Translations under genes and position numbers: made by a program | In this document: positions 55,086 to 63,321 of the stretch, one piece after another | Numbering within the stretch: position 1 is the first letter of the stretch | Layout of the letters: each line of letters starts with the position of its first letter | Notes under the pieces: model-generated | The model's database searches: none | Told to the model about the DNA's origin: nothing | What the model saw: the letters and a program-made list of their open reading frames with translations, nothing else | From: Acinetobacter sp. C26M | Lineage (GTDB): Bacteria > Pseudomonadota > Gammaproteobacteria > Pseudomonadales > Moraxellaceae | NCBI RefSeq assembly: GCF_023702675.1 | Contig: NZ_CP098478.1 | Coordinates: forward strand, 186,001 to 250,000 | Length of the DNA: 64,000 nt | Direction: 5' to 3'

Positions 55086-55754
55086 CTAAGCCTTGACTGC
55101 TAAACCTGCCAGTATTCTTCTGATTTGTTGCAATAATTGTGTTGTGAGTAATTGTTGCTGATACAGTTGCTCAAAGCAGAGCAGTGCTGCATAGGCATCT
55201 GCCGCGGCATAATTGATTTGTTGCGGACTGAGATTTTTAACGGACCAGTTTGAGGTGCTGACTTTTTTACTTTTGGCAAAATAACGTTGGAATAGGAGAG
55301 CGATTGCCATTTGAGTACCAACTTGGCTGCGATAACCAAAACTTGCAAAACTCTTGGATAGGTCAATCATTGATGCAGGATGGATCTGTTTGCAACGGAA
55401 GATATGCGCATCATTCTTTAGTCCAAAACCGACTTTGAGTTGCTGTTCATTTTCAAGGATGGGACGAAGAAAATCCAAAATTTCAGGGCTGACTTGAAAT
55501 AAATATGCCTTGTTTGGCGTTGCGAGCTGGATCAGGTGAGGCCCTGTCGATTTTTCTCCAACTTTGAAAGTTGGCTTGGATTCAGTATCAAAACCAAAGA
55601 CCTGAATAGAAGCGAGTTCAGCTTGAATTGTCTTACATTGGTCAAGCGTTTGGATCACCAAGATTCGATCTGTGCTTAGATTCTGAAATGCAGGCAATGT
55701 GCGGATTTGTTCTTTGCTTAAAAGGGGAGTGTGTTGAGGCGTATCCATCTGCAT
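55086..55754 (-). CDS. RNase D-like 3'-5' exonuclease (DEDDy)
   Basis: This 222-residue exonuclease domain has all acidic residues of the DEDDy class: Asp56 and Glu58 (GFDTES), Asp115 (GLKNDAHIF), Tyr182 and Asp186 (NYAAADAYAAL). It lacks the HRDC domains of full RNase D, so it is a stand-alone exonuclease of the WRN/RNase D-like family. Substrate (RNA or DNA) is not known. It lies within the hisB-hisH...hisA stretch. Confidence 0.87.
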   Translation of the reverse strand: MQMDTPQHTPLLSKEQIRTLPAFQNLSTDRILVIQTLDQCKTIQAELASIQVFGFDTESKPTFKVGEKSTGPHLIQLATPNKAYLFQVSPEILDFLRPILENEQQLKVGFGLKNDAHIFRCKQIHPASMIDLSKSFASFGYRSQVGTQMAIALLFQRYFAKSKKVSTSNWSVKNLSPQQINYAAADAYAALLCFEQLYQQQLLTTQLLQQIRRILAGLAVKA

Positions 55755-55800
55755 TAAAGGCTCAAAGCGTTTGATTGAGCTTAAAGGGTTTTATTGAAAT

Positions 55801-55826
55801 AAAAAAGCCAAGTCGGAACTTGGCTT
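55801..55826 (-). terminator. terminator for DUF805 gene
   Basis: The AAGCCAAGT/ACTTGGCTT stem is followed on the minus strand by a T run, 16 bp past the DUF805 stop at 55843. Confidence 0.85.
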
Positions 55827-55842
55827 AGTAAACATGACGTAT

Positions 55843-56373
55843 TTACTCAGCGTAGGGATGCTGTTGCATTTGAATCTGCTGGCTTTTCTGGATGTAGTTT
55901 TGATAAGCAGGAATCGCTGTTGCAGCTAAAACTAAAATACTAATTGGGACGAGGATAATATAGATCCACCCTAAAACTTTTTCCCAGCCTTTTGTTATGC
56001 GAGGTGAGCCATAATTATTTGAGCTTTCATCCCCTTTTGCACAGCTTAAATAAATAAAAAACAAGAAATTAACCAGTGGTATAAGCATTAACAGTGATAG
56101 CCATCCAGTCTGATTTCGATCATGTAGACGACGGATAGAAAAAATAAAACTGTAATAGAGGACAGCGACATAAATAATGATAAAAAGGCCGCCTAAGAGA
56201 TATACCAGAATATTTGCAGAGGAATTAGTGAAAGCTGGTATAAAGATCGCAGCAATAATACCGAGGATGAACATAGAAAGCCCGAGCAGCATATTCCATC
56301 CTAAATAAGAGAGTCTCCCAAAACGCCCATTTGCACTTAAACCTGAATCATTTGCTTGAAAATCAGATGTCAT
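55843..56373 (-). CDS. DUF805 integral membrane protein (copy 2)
   Basis: This 176-residue protein has DUF805 marks NGRFGRLSYLGW and SIRRLHDRNQTGW and about four transmembrane segments. A C-terminal hydrophobic segment precedes ATAIPAYQNYIQKSQ, which resembles the AIPAYQ(D/N)Y start of type IV pilin-like helices; this is noted without functional claim. An AGGAAGAT ribosome-binding site precedes the ATG. Function is unknown. Confidence 0.86.
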   Translation of the reverse strand: MTSDFQANDSGLSANGRFGRLSYLGWNMLLGLSMFILGIIAAIFIPAFTNSSANILVYLLGGLFIIIYVAVLYYSFIFSIRRLHDRNQTGWLSLLMLIPLVNFLFFIYLSCAKGDESSNNYGSPRITKGWEKVLGWIYIILVPISILVLAATAIPAYQNYIQKSQQIQMQQHPYAE

Positions 56374-56550
56374 TTTATCTTCCTATATTGATTGAATTTT
56401 TTAAGGATAAATTGTTCGGTTTTTATTCAAAGTGTTTGCATAATAAGCAAAATAGCACTGAAAATAAATAGAAAAGAAAAATTAAAAAATGGGAGCACAT
56501 TCTCTCAGGCTTATTTCTGTGGAGACATTGAGGGAAATAATCGATATAGG

Positions 56551-57045
56551 TTAAGGGAAAACTGTAAGGCTTTTCGTAAAAACGATAAATATTAAGACAG
56601 CGGTAATGAATATTAAGCCCAACCCGATGTAAGCCATTATTCTTTCCCAAGTTGCGGTAGGTTGCACAGGAGCATAGCGATTGGAGTTATGGTCACCTCT
56701 AGCAATCAGCAAATACACCAGTATCAAAATATTCAGATAAGGCATGCCCAACAGCAATACGAACCAACCTGAACGATTACAGTCGTGTAGTCGTCGAATA
56801 GAAAAAACAATGCTGCTATAGACAACAAAAAGTGCAAGGGTCACGAATAAAAATAATGCTAAAAGGTCTGGTTGTTTATAAGGCTCAGCTAGTCCAATTC
56901 CAAACATTTCATAACTTATATAAATGTTAAGTGGAATAGCAATCAGGAAAATGACGGTTTGCCAAGCCAGATAAGATAATCGGCCAAAACGCCCATACGG
57001 ATTAAATGGATTTAATAAATCTTTAGAAATTGGCGGTAACATCAT
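56551..57045 (-). CDS. DUF805 integral membrane protein (copy 3)
   Basis: This 164-residue protein has the DUF805 motifs YGRFGRLSYLAW and SIRRLHDCNRSGW and about four transmembrane segments. It is a paralogue of the next gene downstream (177-bp gap) and of the one at 4.8 kb. Start may be either of two adjacent ATGs. Function is unknown. Confidence 0.86.
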   Translation of the reverse strand: MMLPPISKDLLNPFNPYGRFGRLSYLAWQTVIFLIAIPLNIYISYEMFGIGLAEPYKQPDLLALFLFVTLALFVVYSSIVFSIRRLHDCNRSGWFVLLLGMPYLNILILVYLLIARGDHNSNRYAPVQPTATWERIMAYIGLGLIFITAVLIFIVFTKSLTVFP

Positions 57046-57080
57046 TATTCTTCGTTTGAATTATTTTCTTATTTGCAATA

Positions 57081-57109
57081 AAAATCGCCAAGTTACATGG
57101 CGATTTTTA
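57081..57109. terminator. terminator for hisBH
   Basis: The AAAAATCGCCA/TGGCGATTTTT stem lies 13 bp past the hisH stop. It works in both directions. Confidence 0.85.
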
Positions 57110-57121
57110 AGGTCAGATTAG

Positions 57122-57739
57122 TTAAATCTTCCATTCCACAAAATTCTTTAACAGCTGTAGACCAGCGGTATGACTTTTTTCAGGATGGAATTGCGTTGCA
57201 AACAAATTGTCTTTATGAATCGCCGTGCAGAAATTCACGCCATAATCACAAGTAGCCGCAGTGACTGCTGAATCTTTTGGCTCTACATAATAGCTGTGCA
57301 CAAAATAGAAACGCGCATCTTGCTCAATGTTATTCCACATTGGATGACTTGGATCAAGTTGATGCACTTGATTCCAACCCATATGCGGTACTTTTAAATT
57401 GGGTATTTCAGGAAAGTGTTTTACCACGCCATCGAAAATACCCAATGCAGCTACACCACCATTTTCTTCCGAACTTTGCAGTAGGGCTTGCATGCCGACA
57501 CAAATCGCCAGCACAGGTTTGTTGAAAGCAGCTTGGCGCACCACTTCATCAATTCCTGCTTCATGCATGCCTTGCATACAGTCACGCATGGCACCGACAC
57601 CAGGGAAGACGATTTTATCCGCTTTGGCAATCAGTTTTGGATCGTTGGTGACATCAACTGTTGCACCGACATGCTCTAAGGCTTTTGCCGCAGAGTGCAA
57701 ATTTCCCATGCCATAATCAAGTAAAGCAATACGGGTCAT
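57122..57739 (-). CDS. hisH: imidazole glycerol phosphate synthase glutaminase subunit
   Basis: This 205-residue class I glutamine amidotransferase supplies ammonia to HisF. The triad is Cys80 (LAICVGMQ), His185 and Glu187 (FHPEKS). Its start overlaps the hisB stop by one base (TAATG), so the two are translationally coupled. The cyclase subunit gene hisF is 13 kb away. Confidence 0.97.
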   Translation of the reverse strand: MTRIALLDYGMGNLHSAAKALEHVGATVDVTNDPKLIAKADKIVFPGVGAMRDCMQGMHEAGIDEVVRQAAFNKPVLAICVGMQALLQSSEENGGVAALGIFDGVVKHFPEIPNLKVPHMGWNQVHQLDPSHPMWNNIEQDARFYFVHSYYVEPKDSAVTAATCDYGVNFCTAIHKDNLFATQFHPEKSHTAGLQLLKNFVEWKI

Positions 57740-58332
57740 TACAAACTACCTTTGGTCGAAGCGATGGTGTTTTCAGCACGTGGATCAACTTCACATGCCA
57801 TACGCAATGCACGTGCTAAGGCTTTAAACACACTTTCGATTTGATGGTGGCTATTTTTGCCTTTCAGGTTATCAATATGCAATGTCATCAGTGCATGATT
57901 GACAAAACCTTGGAAAAATTCTGAAAATAAATCGACATCAAAGCTTCCAACTCGGGCACGTGTATATGGTATATCCATAAACAAGCCTGGACGACCAGAT
58001 AGATCAACTACAACACGAGATAGTGCTTCATCCAATGGCGCATAAAAATGCCCATAACGACGTAAGCCCTTTTTATCGCCTAAAGCTTGCGCAAAGGCTT
58101 GCCCCAAGGTGATTCCACAGTCTTCGACGGTGTGATGGTCATCAATTTCTAGGTCGCCATCGCAATGAATGTCGATATCAAATAGACCATGACGCTTGAT
58201 TTGATCAATCATATGGTCTAAAAATGGAACTCCAGTGTTGAGTGTGCCTTGACCAGTACCATCGAGATTGAGACGAACTCGAATTTTTGTTTCGTTGGTA
58301 TTTCTTACCACTTCACTGATACGTTGCGTCAT
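57739..58332 (-). CDS. hisB: imidazoleglycerol-phosphate dehydratase
   Basis: This 197-residue monofunctional dehydratase has the metal-binding HHTVED and [11 protein letters not shown] motifs and no phosphatase domain. The ATG at 58332 ([17 protein letters not shown]) has GAGGAA upstream and is preferred over a TTG at 58347. It is the first gene of the hisB-hisH unit. Confidence 0.97.
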   Translation of the reverse strand: MTQRISEVVRNTNETKIRVRLNLDGTGQGTLNTGVPFLDHMIDQIKRHGLFDIDIHCDGDLEIDDHHTVEDCGITLGQAFAQALGDKKGLRRYGHFYAPLDEALSRVVVDLSGRPGLFMDIPYTRARVGSFDVDLFSEFFQGFVNHALMTLHIDNLKGKNSHHQIESVFKALARALRMACEVDPRAENTIASTKGSL

Positions 58333-58436
58333 GGACACGTTCCTCAAAAAACGTCAAAAATGATTGAATTAAAAACCAATAGTTTCGCTGTGACGAAAAA
58401 GTGACAGCATCATAGTTTGCTCAGGAGGGTTAATCA

Positions 58437-58814
58437 ATGCCTATTACCGTACATGCTTACAGTTCTCTGGATAATCTAGGAATTCGTACTCAGCTAGAGC
58501 GACTTTACGATACCAGCCCAGAGTTTGGCGATGGGCAAGATGCAATGGAACAACTTGAACAAAATCTCCAGCAATATACCACAGTTTACACTGCTGAATT
58601 TAACACCAAAATTATAGGTGCAATATGGGCGACAGGACAAGGTGAAAGCCGTGTTTTGGAATATATTGTGGTACATCCAGCCAATCGTGGGCGTGGGGTT
58701 GCAGAACGCTTGGTTGAAGAGGTGTGCCGTATGGAGGAAGAGCAAGGAGTTAAACAGTTTGAACCGGGTTGTGGGGCAATCCATCGCTGTTTATCACATA
58801 TTGGCAAAATCTAA
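58437..58814 (+). CDS. GNAT-fold protein, PanZ/PanM-like
   Basis: This 125-residue GNAT protein has the acetyl-CoA-binding motif VHPANRGRGVAERLVEEV. Its size and layout resemble the acetyl-CoA sensor PanZ, which binds pro-PanD and promotes its maturation to aspartate decarboxylase in pantothenate synthesis. A strong CAGGAGGG ribosome-binding site precedes it. The PanZ assignment is tentative; a generic N-acetyltransferase is the alternative. Confidence 0.75.
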   Translation: MPITVHAYSSLDNLGIRTQLERLYDTSPEFGDGQDAMEQLEQNLQQYTTVYTAEFNTKIIGAIWATGQGESRVLEYIVVHPANRGRGVAERLVEEVCRMEEEQGVKQFEPGCGAIHRCLSHIGKI

Positions 58815-58914
58815 GCCTTAGTTTGCTACTTTGGAGCAAAATTAAGCGTTTAGGATAAAAATCCACAAATTTGCTTGACGGGCTTAGGCAAACATTGTTT
58901 AATACGCCCACTTT

Positions 58915-58990
58915 GGCGTGATAGCTCAGTAGGTAGAGCAACGGATTGAAAATCCGTGTGTCCCCAGTTCGATCCTGGGTCTCGCCACCA
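58915..58990 (+). tRNA. tRNA-Phe (GAA anticodon), copy 1
   Basis: A 76-nt cloverleaf has anticodon loop TTGAAAA (anticodon GAA), a TTCGATC T loop and encoded CCA. The acceptor stem GGCGTGA/TCTCGCC has one U-U mismatch at pair 5:68. Confidence 0.95.
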
Positions 58991-59005
58991 TAAATTTGTA
59001 TTTTC

Positions 59006-59034
59006 AATCCCTGATCCCATCAGGGATTTTTTTT
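59006..59034 (+). terminator. terminator after tRNA-Phe copy 1
   Basis: The AATCCCTGAT/ATCAGGGATT stem is followed by an eight-T run. Confidence 0.9.
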
Positions 59035-59130
59035 GCCTCAAAAATGATTGCGTGAAAAATGTGCATTCAAATCAAAAGCTCATGATAATTATTGACTATT
59101 GGTCTGAGATACGGCTTAATACACCCCATT

Positions 59131-59206
59131 GGCGTGATAGCTCAGTAGGTAGAGCAACGGATTGAAAATCCGTGTGTCCCCAGTTCGATCCTGGGTCTCG
59201 CCACCA
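59131..59206 (+). tRNA. tRNA-Phe (GAA anticodon), copy 2
   Basis: This copy is identical over all 76 nt to the one at 58915, including the 5:68 U-U mismatch and encoded CCA. It lies 140 bp further on with its own terminator. Confidence 0.95.
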
Positions 59207-59213
59207 TATTCAA

Positions 59214-59246
59214 AAAGCCTCAAACGAAAGTTTGGGGCTTTTTTTT
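59214..59246 (+). terminator. terminator after tRNA-Phe copy 2
   Basis: The AAAGCCTCAAAC/GTTTGGGGCTTT stem with a GAAA loop is followed by a T run. Confidence 0.88.
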
Positions 59247-59392
59247 ATTGTTTGTTCAAATAATTTGATTCACCTCCGCACTTTAAGCTAAGATTTGTGC
59301 GTTTGCACTTAGATGTAAATCATTAAATATAAAGTCAAAAAATAAGACTTTTAAATATATTAAATTATTAATAGAACGATAAGGTTTTTACG

Positions 59393-59845
59393 ATGTTAAA
59401 TAACATAAAGTTAGGTTTTGCCTCATTATTTTGTATTTTACTTAGTGCTTGCGGAGGTGGAGGAGATGGGAATATCCGTACGGATTCCTCTTATTCTAAA
59501 ACGATTATTAAAAATGGTGTGACCTATACCTGTAAATCAGAGTCAGCTGCAAATGCATGCGAAAATAATAATAACTGCTCTGCGTGTGAATCATCGAATA
59601 CCCCAACAACTGTAATTACGGCTCAGTGCGCACTCGGTAGCAATAATGTTGTAAAAGTAACGGCAGATGGCTGTATTGCGAAGGTCGGTGTCAATATTTT
59701 TACCAATGTGTGTCAAGGAACAACAACACTGAGAATGCTAACAGGAACTGGTTTTACTCAACAAAAAGTGTTGAGTGAAGGTGGGGCATTTACAACCAAG
59801 AATGGTAGTTTAGAGATTAATGGGACTTTGCTCAGCTGTAATTAA
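59393..59845 (+). CDS. small lipoprotein of unknown function
   Basis: This 150-residue protein has a lipoprotein signal peptide with lipobox LLSAC followed by GGGGDG. The mature part is Thr/Asn/Ser-rich and contains several cysteines (TCKSES, NACENNNNCSACESS, QCALGS, GCIAKV, NVCQG, LLSCN), suggesting disulfides in the periplasm or at the cell surface. No domain is recognised. It follows the tandem tRNA-Phe genes and ends at a terminator. Confidence 0.7.
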   Translation: MLNNIKLGFASLFCILLSACGGGGDGNIRTDSSYSKTIIKNGVTYTCKSESAANACENNNNCSACESSNTPTTVITAQCALGSNNVVKVTADGCIAKVGVNIFTNVCQGTTTLRMLTGTGFTQQKVLSEGGAFTTKNGSLEINGTLLSCN

Positions 59846-59874
59846 ATCCTTAAGCCTATGGGCTAGATAAGATT

Positions 59875-59901
59875 AAAGGTGGCTTTGTCACCTTTATTTT
59901 T
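59875..59901 (+). terminator. rho-independent terminator
   Basis: The AAAGGTG/CACCTTT stem is followed by ATTTTTT, about 30 bp after the lipoprotein gene. Confidence 0.75.
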
Positions 59902-59915
59902 TGGAAGAAGATATT

Positions 59916-60638
59916 GTGGAAAAGTGGCTTTATTTACTTTTTTTAATGCTTGGGTTTGGATTAGGGTATTTGACTGCTGATTATAAGCAGGCGGTGTCAC
60001 CCTCTATTGCACCAGAAATAACAAAAACAGCAAAACCTGATGCAACCGCAATAAATCATCCACAAGATGTGGTGATTTTGACGTCGCAAGGACTTACTGC
60101 AAGAAATGAGCATTTAAATACTCTCTCTGAGCAGCAACATCAGCAGATTGCTAAAATCATTGAAATGGCATCCGAGCAACAGGTGGGTGATTATTTGAAA
60201 AAGGCTTTTCCTAGACAAGATTTTTCAATGATTCAGAATAAGAAAGTATTTGCTCAACGTGCTTTAGAGGAGTTGAGCTCAAAAAATGATGAGCAAGCAT
60301 TATCTGGCAGACTAGTACTCGCCTTAACACCAGTAATGCCACAGCTTTCAGAAGATCTTCGTCAAGTACATCAGTTTCAAGAGGTCTTTGCTCATTTTGA
60401 TACGATGGGGCAATCGCCTGCAGATGAGCAAATCTTTATTCGTTGGCTAAATCGAGATACAGGGGAAGTGTTGTTGTTTACACCGCGTCGAGTCACTCAA
60501 AATGTTACTCGAAACTGGGTCAGTACGACACCACCGAATGGATGGCAAGTGGGAACATATGATGTCAAAGTCTATCAGATGAGTGATCAGCTTAAACCGA
60601 TTGCACAAGCCAGCTATCGCATCGTACAAGTTCTATAA
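59916..60638 (+). CDS. membrane-anchored protein of unknown function
   Basis: This 240-residue protein starts with a transmembrane segment (MEKWLYLLFLMLGFGLGYLTA) that anchors a soluble domain. The GTG at 59916 is preferred because GGAAGAAG precedes it; a TTG at 59901 is the alternative. The domain (HINHPQDVVILTSQGLTARN-like region, then helical, ending NGWQVGTYDVKVYQMSD...ASYRIVQVL) is unrecognised, though the last part looks like a beta-sandwich strand pair. Confidence 0.65.
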   Translation: MEKWLYLLFLMLGFGLGYLTADYKQAVSPSIAPEITKTAKPDATAINHPQDVVILTSQGLTARNEHLNTLSEQQHQQIAKIIEMASEQQVGDYLKKAFPRQDFSMIQNKKVFAQRALEELSSKNDEQALSGRLVLALTPVMPQLSEDLRQVHQFQEVFAHFDTMGQSPADEQIFIRWLNRDTGEVLLFTPRRVTQNVTRNWVSTTPPNGWQVGTYDVKVYQMSDQLKPIAQASYRIVQVL

Positions 60639-60718
60639 GATCGAACTTTTACTGAACAATTTTCAATTGGAAATTTTGTTATGTTGAAGAGAGATCAAAA
60701 TTTTAAGAATAGACGACG

Positions 60719-61456
60719 ATGAAAGACTTATTTTCTGAGCAAAGTGAACTTTATCAACAGGCACGGCCAACTTATCCACAAACGTTAGTAAATTGCTTAA
60801 TAAAGCAGCTCAATGGCTTTGAGCGTGCATGGGATTGTGGAGCAGGTTCAGGGCAGTTGACCCAGCTGATAGCTCCTTATTTTCGAACTGTAATTGCCAC
60901 AGACCTCAGTCAAAATCAACTAGATCAGGCCCCAGCACTCCTTAATGTGCAGTATTTACAACAAGCCGCAGAGCAGACTTCATTTGCCGATCGGTCTTTT
61001 GATTTAATTACCGTTGCACAAGCGATCCACTGGTTTGATTTTGAAAAATTCTATGCAGAAGTTAAGCGAACCCTGAGAGTGGACGGTCTTTTTGCAGTGA
61101 TTGGTTATGGTTTAATTCGGTTAGATGATACAGATTTAAATCAGCGAATCGATCAGCTCTATCATCATACTTTAAAGGGATTTTGGGATGTAGAGCGACG
61201 TTATATTGATGAGCAATATCAAACGATCCCATTTCCTTTTGAGGAGATCACCATGCCGCAGTTGCAGATCGTGTTACGCTGGACAGGGGCACAATTGTGG
61301 GATTATTTAAACACTTGGTCTGCAGTAAAGCATTATCAGAATCAGTTGCATGTCAGCCCTTTGGAGAGCTTACAAGATATTTTACAGATGCAGCAGCCGA
61401 TTGGGATTAGCTTTCCAATTTTGCTGAGAGTCGGGCGCTTAGCTGCATCAAAGTAG
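60719..61456 (+). CDS. class I SAM-dependent methyltransferase
   Basis: This 245-residue methyltransferase has motif I AWDCGAGSGQLTQLIAPYF near residue 38, TDLSQNQLDQA (motif II) and FDLITVAQAIHWFD, typical of the UbiE/Tgs1-like Methyltransf_11 group. The opening LFSEQSELYQQARPTYP is common to this family. The substrate is unknown. It ends at a bidirectional terminator. Confidence 0.85.
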   Translation: MKDLFSEQSELYQQARPTYPQTLVNCLIKQLNGFERAWDCGAGSGQLTQLIAPYFRTVIATDLSQNQLDQAPALLNVQYLQQAAEQTSFADRSFDLITVAQAIHWFDFEKFYAEVKRTLRVDGLFAVIGYGLIRLDDTDLNQRIDQLYHHTLKGFWDVERRYIDEQYQTIPFPFEEITMPQLQIVLRWTGAQLWDYLNTWSAVKHYQNQLHVSPLESLQDILQMQQPIGISFPILLRVGRLAASK

Positions 61457-61463
61457 GAAAATA

Positions 61464-61492
61464 AAAAAAGCATGTCGGAACATGCTTTTTTT
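61464..61492. terminator. bidirectional terminator
   Basis: The AAAAAAGCATGT/ACATGCTTTTTT stem lies between convergent genes. Confidence 0.9.
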
Positions 61493-61512
61493 ATTGAGAT
61501 GAGAGCTGAGCG

Positions 61513-63030
61513 TTAAGCAGACTTCGCCACAGCTACAGGCGCTAACATATGACCTGTTTCTTCAAAATTGGCATGCCAAGACAAGGCTTCACGAAGAATA
61601 TGCGGGGTGTGGCCGCCACGTTCGCAAGCGCGATCAAAGTAATCATTGAGTGCGCCTTGATAAAGTGGATGCACGCAGTTGTCAATAATCACGCGTGCAC
61701 GCTCACGTGGCGCTAAGCCACGAAGATCAGCTAAACCAACTTCTGTTACCAAGATATCAACGTCATGTTCATTGTGATCGACATGGCTGACCATTGGTAC
61801 GATTGATGAGATATCACCACCTTTGGCAATCGATTTGGTCACGAAAATCGCAAGGTGTGCGTTACGGGCAAAGTCACCTGAACCACCGATACCATTCATC
61901 ATTTTGGTGCCGCAAACGTGAGTTGAGTTCACGTTACCGTAAATATCAAACTCAAGTGCTGTATTAATACCGATAATCCCTAAACGACGTACGAGTTCAG
62001 GATGGTTTGAAATTTCTTGAGGGCGAAGTACTAATTTGTCTTTGTAGTGTTCAAGATTACCGAAAACGCGCTCGCCACATTGTGCTGATAGGGTGATTGA
62101 GCTACCAGAAGCAAACTTCATTTTGCCTGCATCAATCAGTTCAAACGTACAGTCTTGAAGAACTTCTGAATACATGACCAAGTCTTCGAAATTCGAATCT
62201 TTAAGTCCTGTTAAAACAGCATTGGCAATTGAACCAATACCTGCCTGTAATGGGCCTAAGTTTTTCGCTAAACGACCTTCTGCGACTTCGTTTTCAAAGA
62301 ATTTAATCAGGTGGTTCGCAATGCCTTGAGTTTCAGCATCAGGTGGAGTCACAGTTGATGGTGAATCTGCTGTGTCATTGAATACGATACCCACGATTTT
62401 CGCTGGATCGATTGGAATCGCTGTTGAACCAATACGGTCATCCACTTGTGTTAAAGGCAATGGCGTACGGGTAGGGCGATAGGTCGGGATATAAATATCG
62501 TGTAGGCCTTCGAAATTTTCGCTGAGCGAAGTATTGATTTCGACAATTACTTTTTCTGCAAAAATAGCAAAGCTGGCTGAATTCCCGACAGAGGTAGTTG
62601 GAACGATATGACCATCTTCGGTAATGGCAACTGCTTCGATCACCGCAACATCAGGACGTTTCAGTTGCTGGTTACGCATCTGTTCAACGGTTTCAGACAA
62701 ATGTTGATCGATGAACATCACTTCGCCGTTATTAATAGCACGACGTAAGGTGTTGTCGACTTGGAATGGCATGCGACGTGCAAGGACCCCTGCTTCCGTC
62801 AATTGTTTGTCTAAGTCATTGCCGAGACTCGCGCCTGTAATTAATGTGATTTTTAACGGATTTTTTTTGGCTTGTTCAACCAATGCTTGTGGTACTGCTT
62901 TCGCTTCACCAGCACGGGTAAAACCGCTCATACCAACCGTCATATCATTTTTAATAAACTGAGCTGCCTGCTCTGCACTCATCACTTTGTCATGCAGTGC
63001 TGCAAGACGAATACGACTTAAAGACATCAT
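61513..63030 (-). CDS. acetyl-CoA hydrolase / succinyl-CoA:acetate CoA-transferase family
   Basis: This 505-residue enzyme belongs to the Ach1/AarC/Cat1 group that transfers CoA between acetyl-CoA and acids such as succinate. The presumed catalytic Glu is in MYSEVLQDC, with NLGPLQAGIGSIANAV and MMNGIGGSGDFARNA as binding motifs. Length is standard. It could make acetate-handling reversible alongside acs. Whether hydrolase or transferase activity dominates cannot be told from sequence. Confidence 0.9.
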   Translation of the reverse strand: MMSLSRIRLAALHDKVMSAEQAAQFIKNDMTVGMSGFTRAGEAKAVPQALVEQAKKNPLKITLITGASLGNDLDKQLTEAGVLARRMPFQVDNTLRRAINNGEVMFIDQHLSETVEQMRNQQLKRPDVAVIEAVAITEDGHIVPTTSVGNSASFAIFAEKVIVEINTSLSENFEGLHDIYIPTYRPTRTPLPLTQVDDRIGSTAIPIDPAKIVGIVFNDTADSPSTVTPPDAETQGIANHLIKFFENEVAEGRLAKNLGPLQAGIGSIANAVLTGLKDSNFEDLVMYSEVLQDCTFELIDAGKMKFASGSSITLSAQCGERVFGNLEHYKDKLVLRPQEISNHPELVRRLGIIGINTALEFDIYGNVNSTHVCGTKMMNGIGGSGDFARNAHLAIFVTKSIAKGGDISSIVPMVSHVDHNEHDVDILVTEVGLADLRGLAPRERARVIIDNCVHPLYQGALNDYFDRACERGGHTPHILREALSWHANFEETGHMLAPVAVAKSA

Positions 63031-63321
63031 CCATTCTCAATATTGCTTTTCATTGGATAAGGATTCTATCGCTAAAACATGAAAAGTGGATTGAAATAAG
63101 GCTAAGGTCTAATACAGGTGAGTATGCTTTATTCACTTGCCATGCAATAGGCTATTTTCTGTGTGATATTTGCTTGAATTCGTGCAGAAAAACCAATTGA
63201 GTCCTGGATTGTTGTTCATGCTTGGAGGCTATTCAACCAATAAAAGTCTTCAATCTGATGGTATTTTGATTGAAGACTTTAGTCGAAGAAATAGGGAGTA
63301 TTGGTTGCTTAAGCGCGGTTT
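63031..63321. other. intergenic region
   Basis: About 290 bp without a recognisable gene. It contains the CoA-transferase promoter side. A 10-nt inverted repeat GTCTTCAATC/GATTGAAGAC occurs near 63247-63280. Confidence 0.35.
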
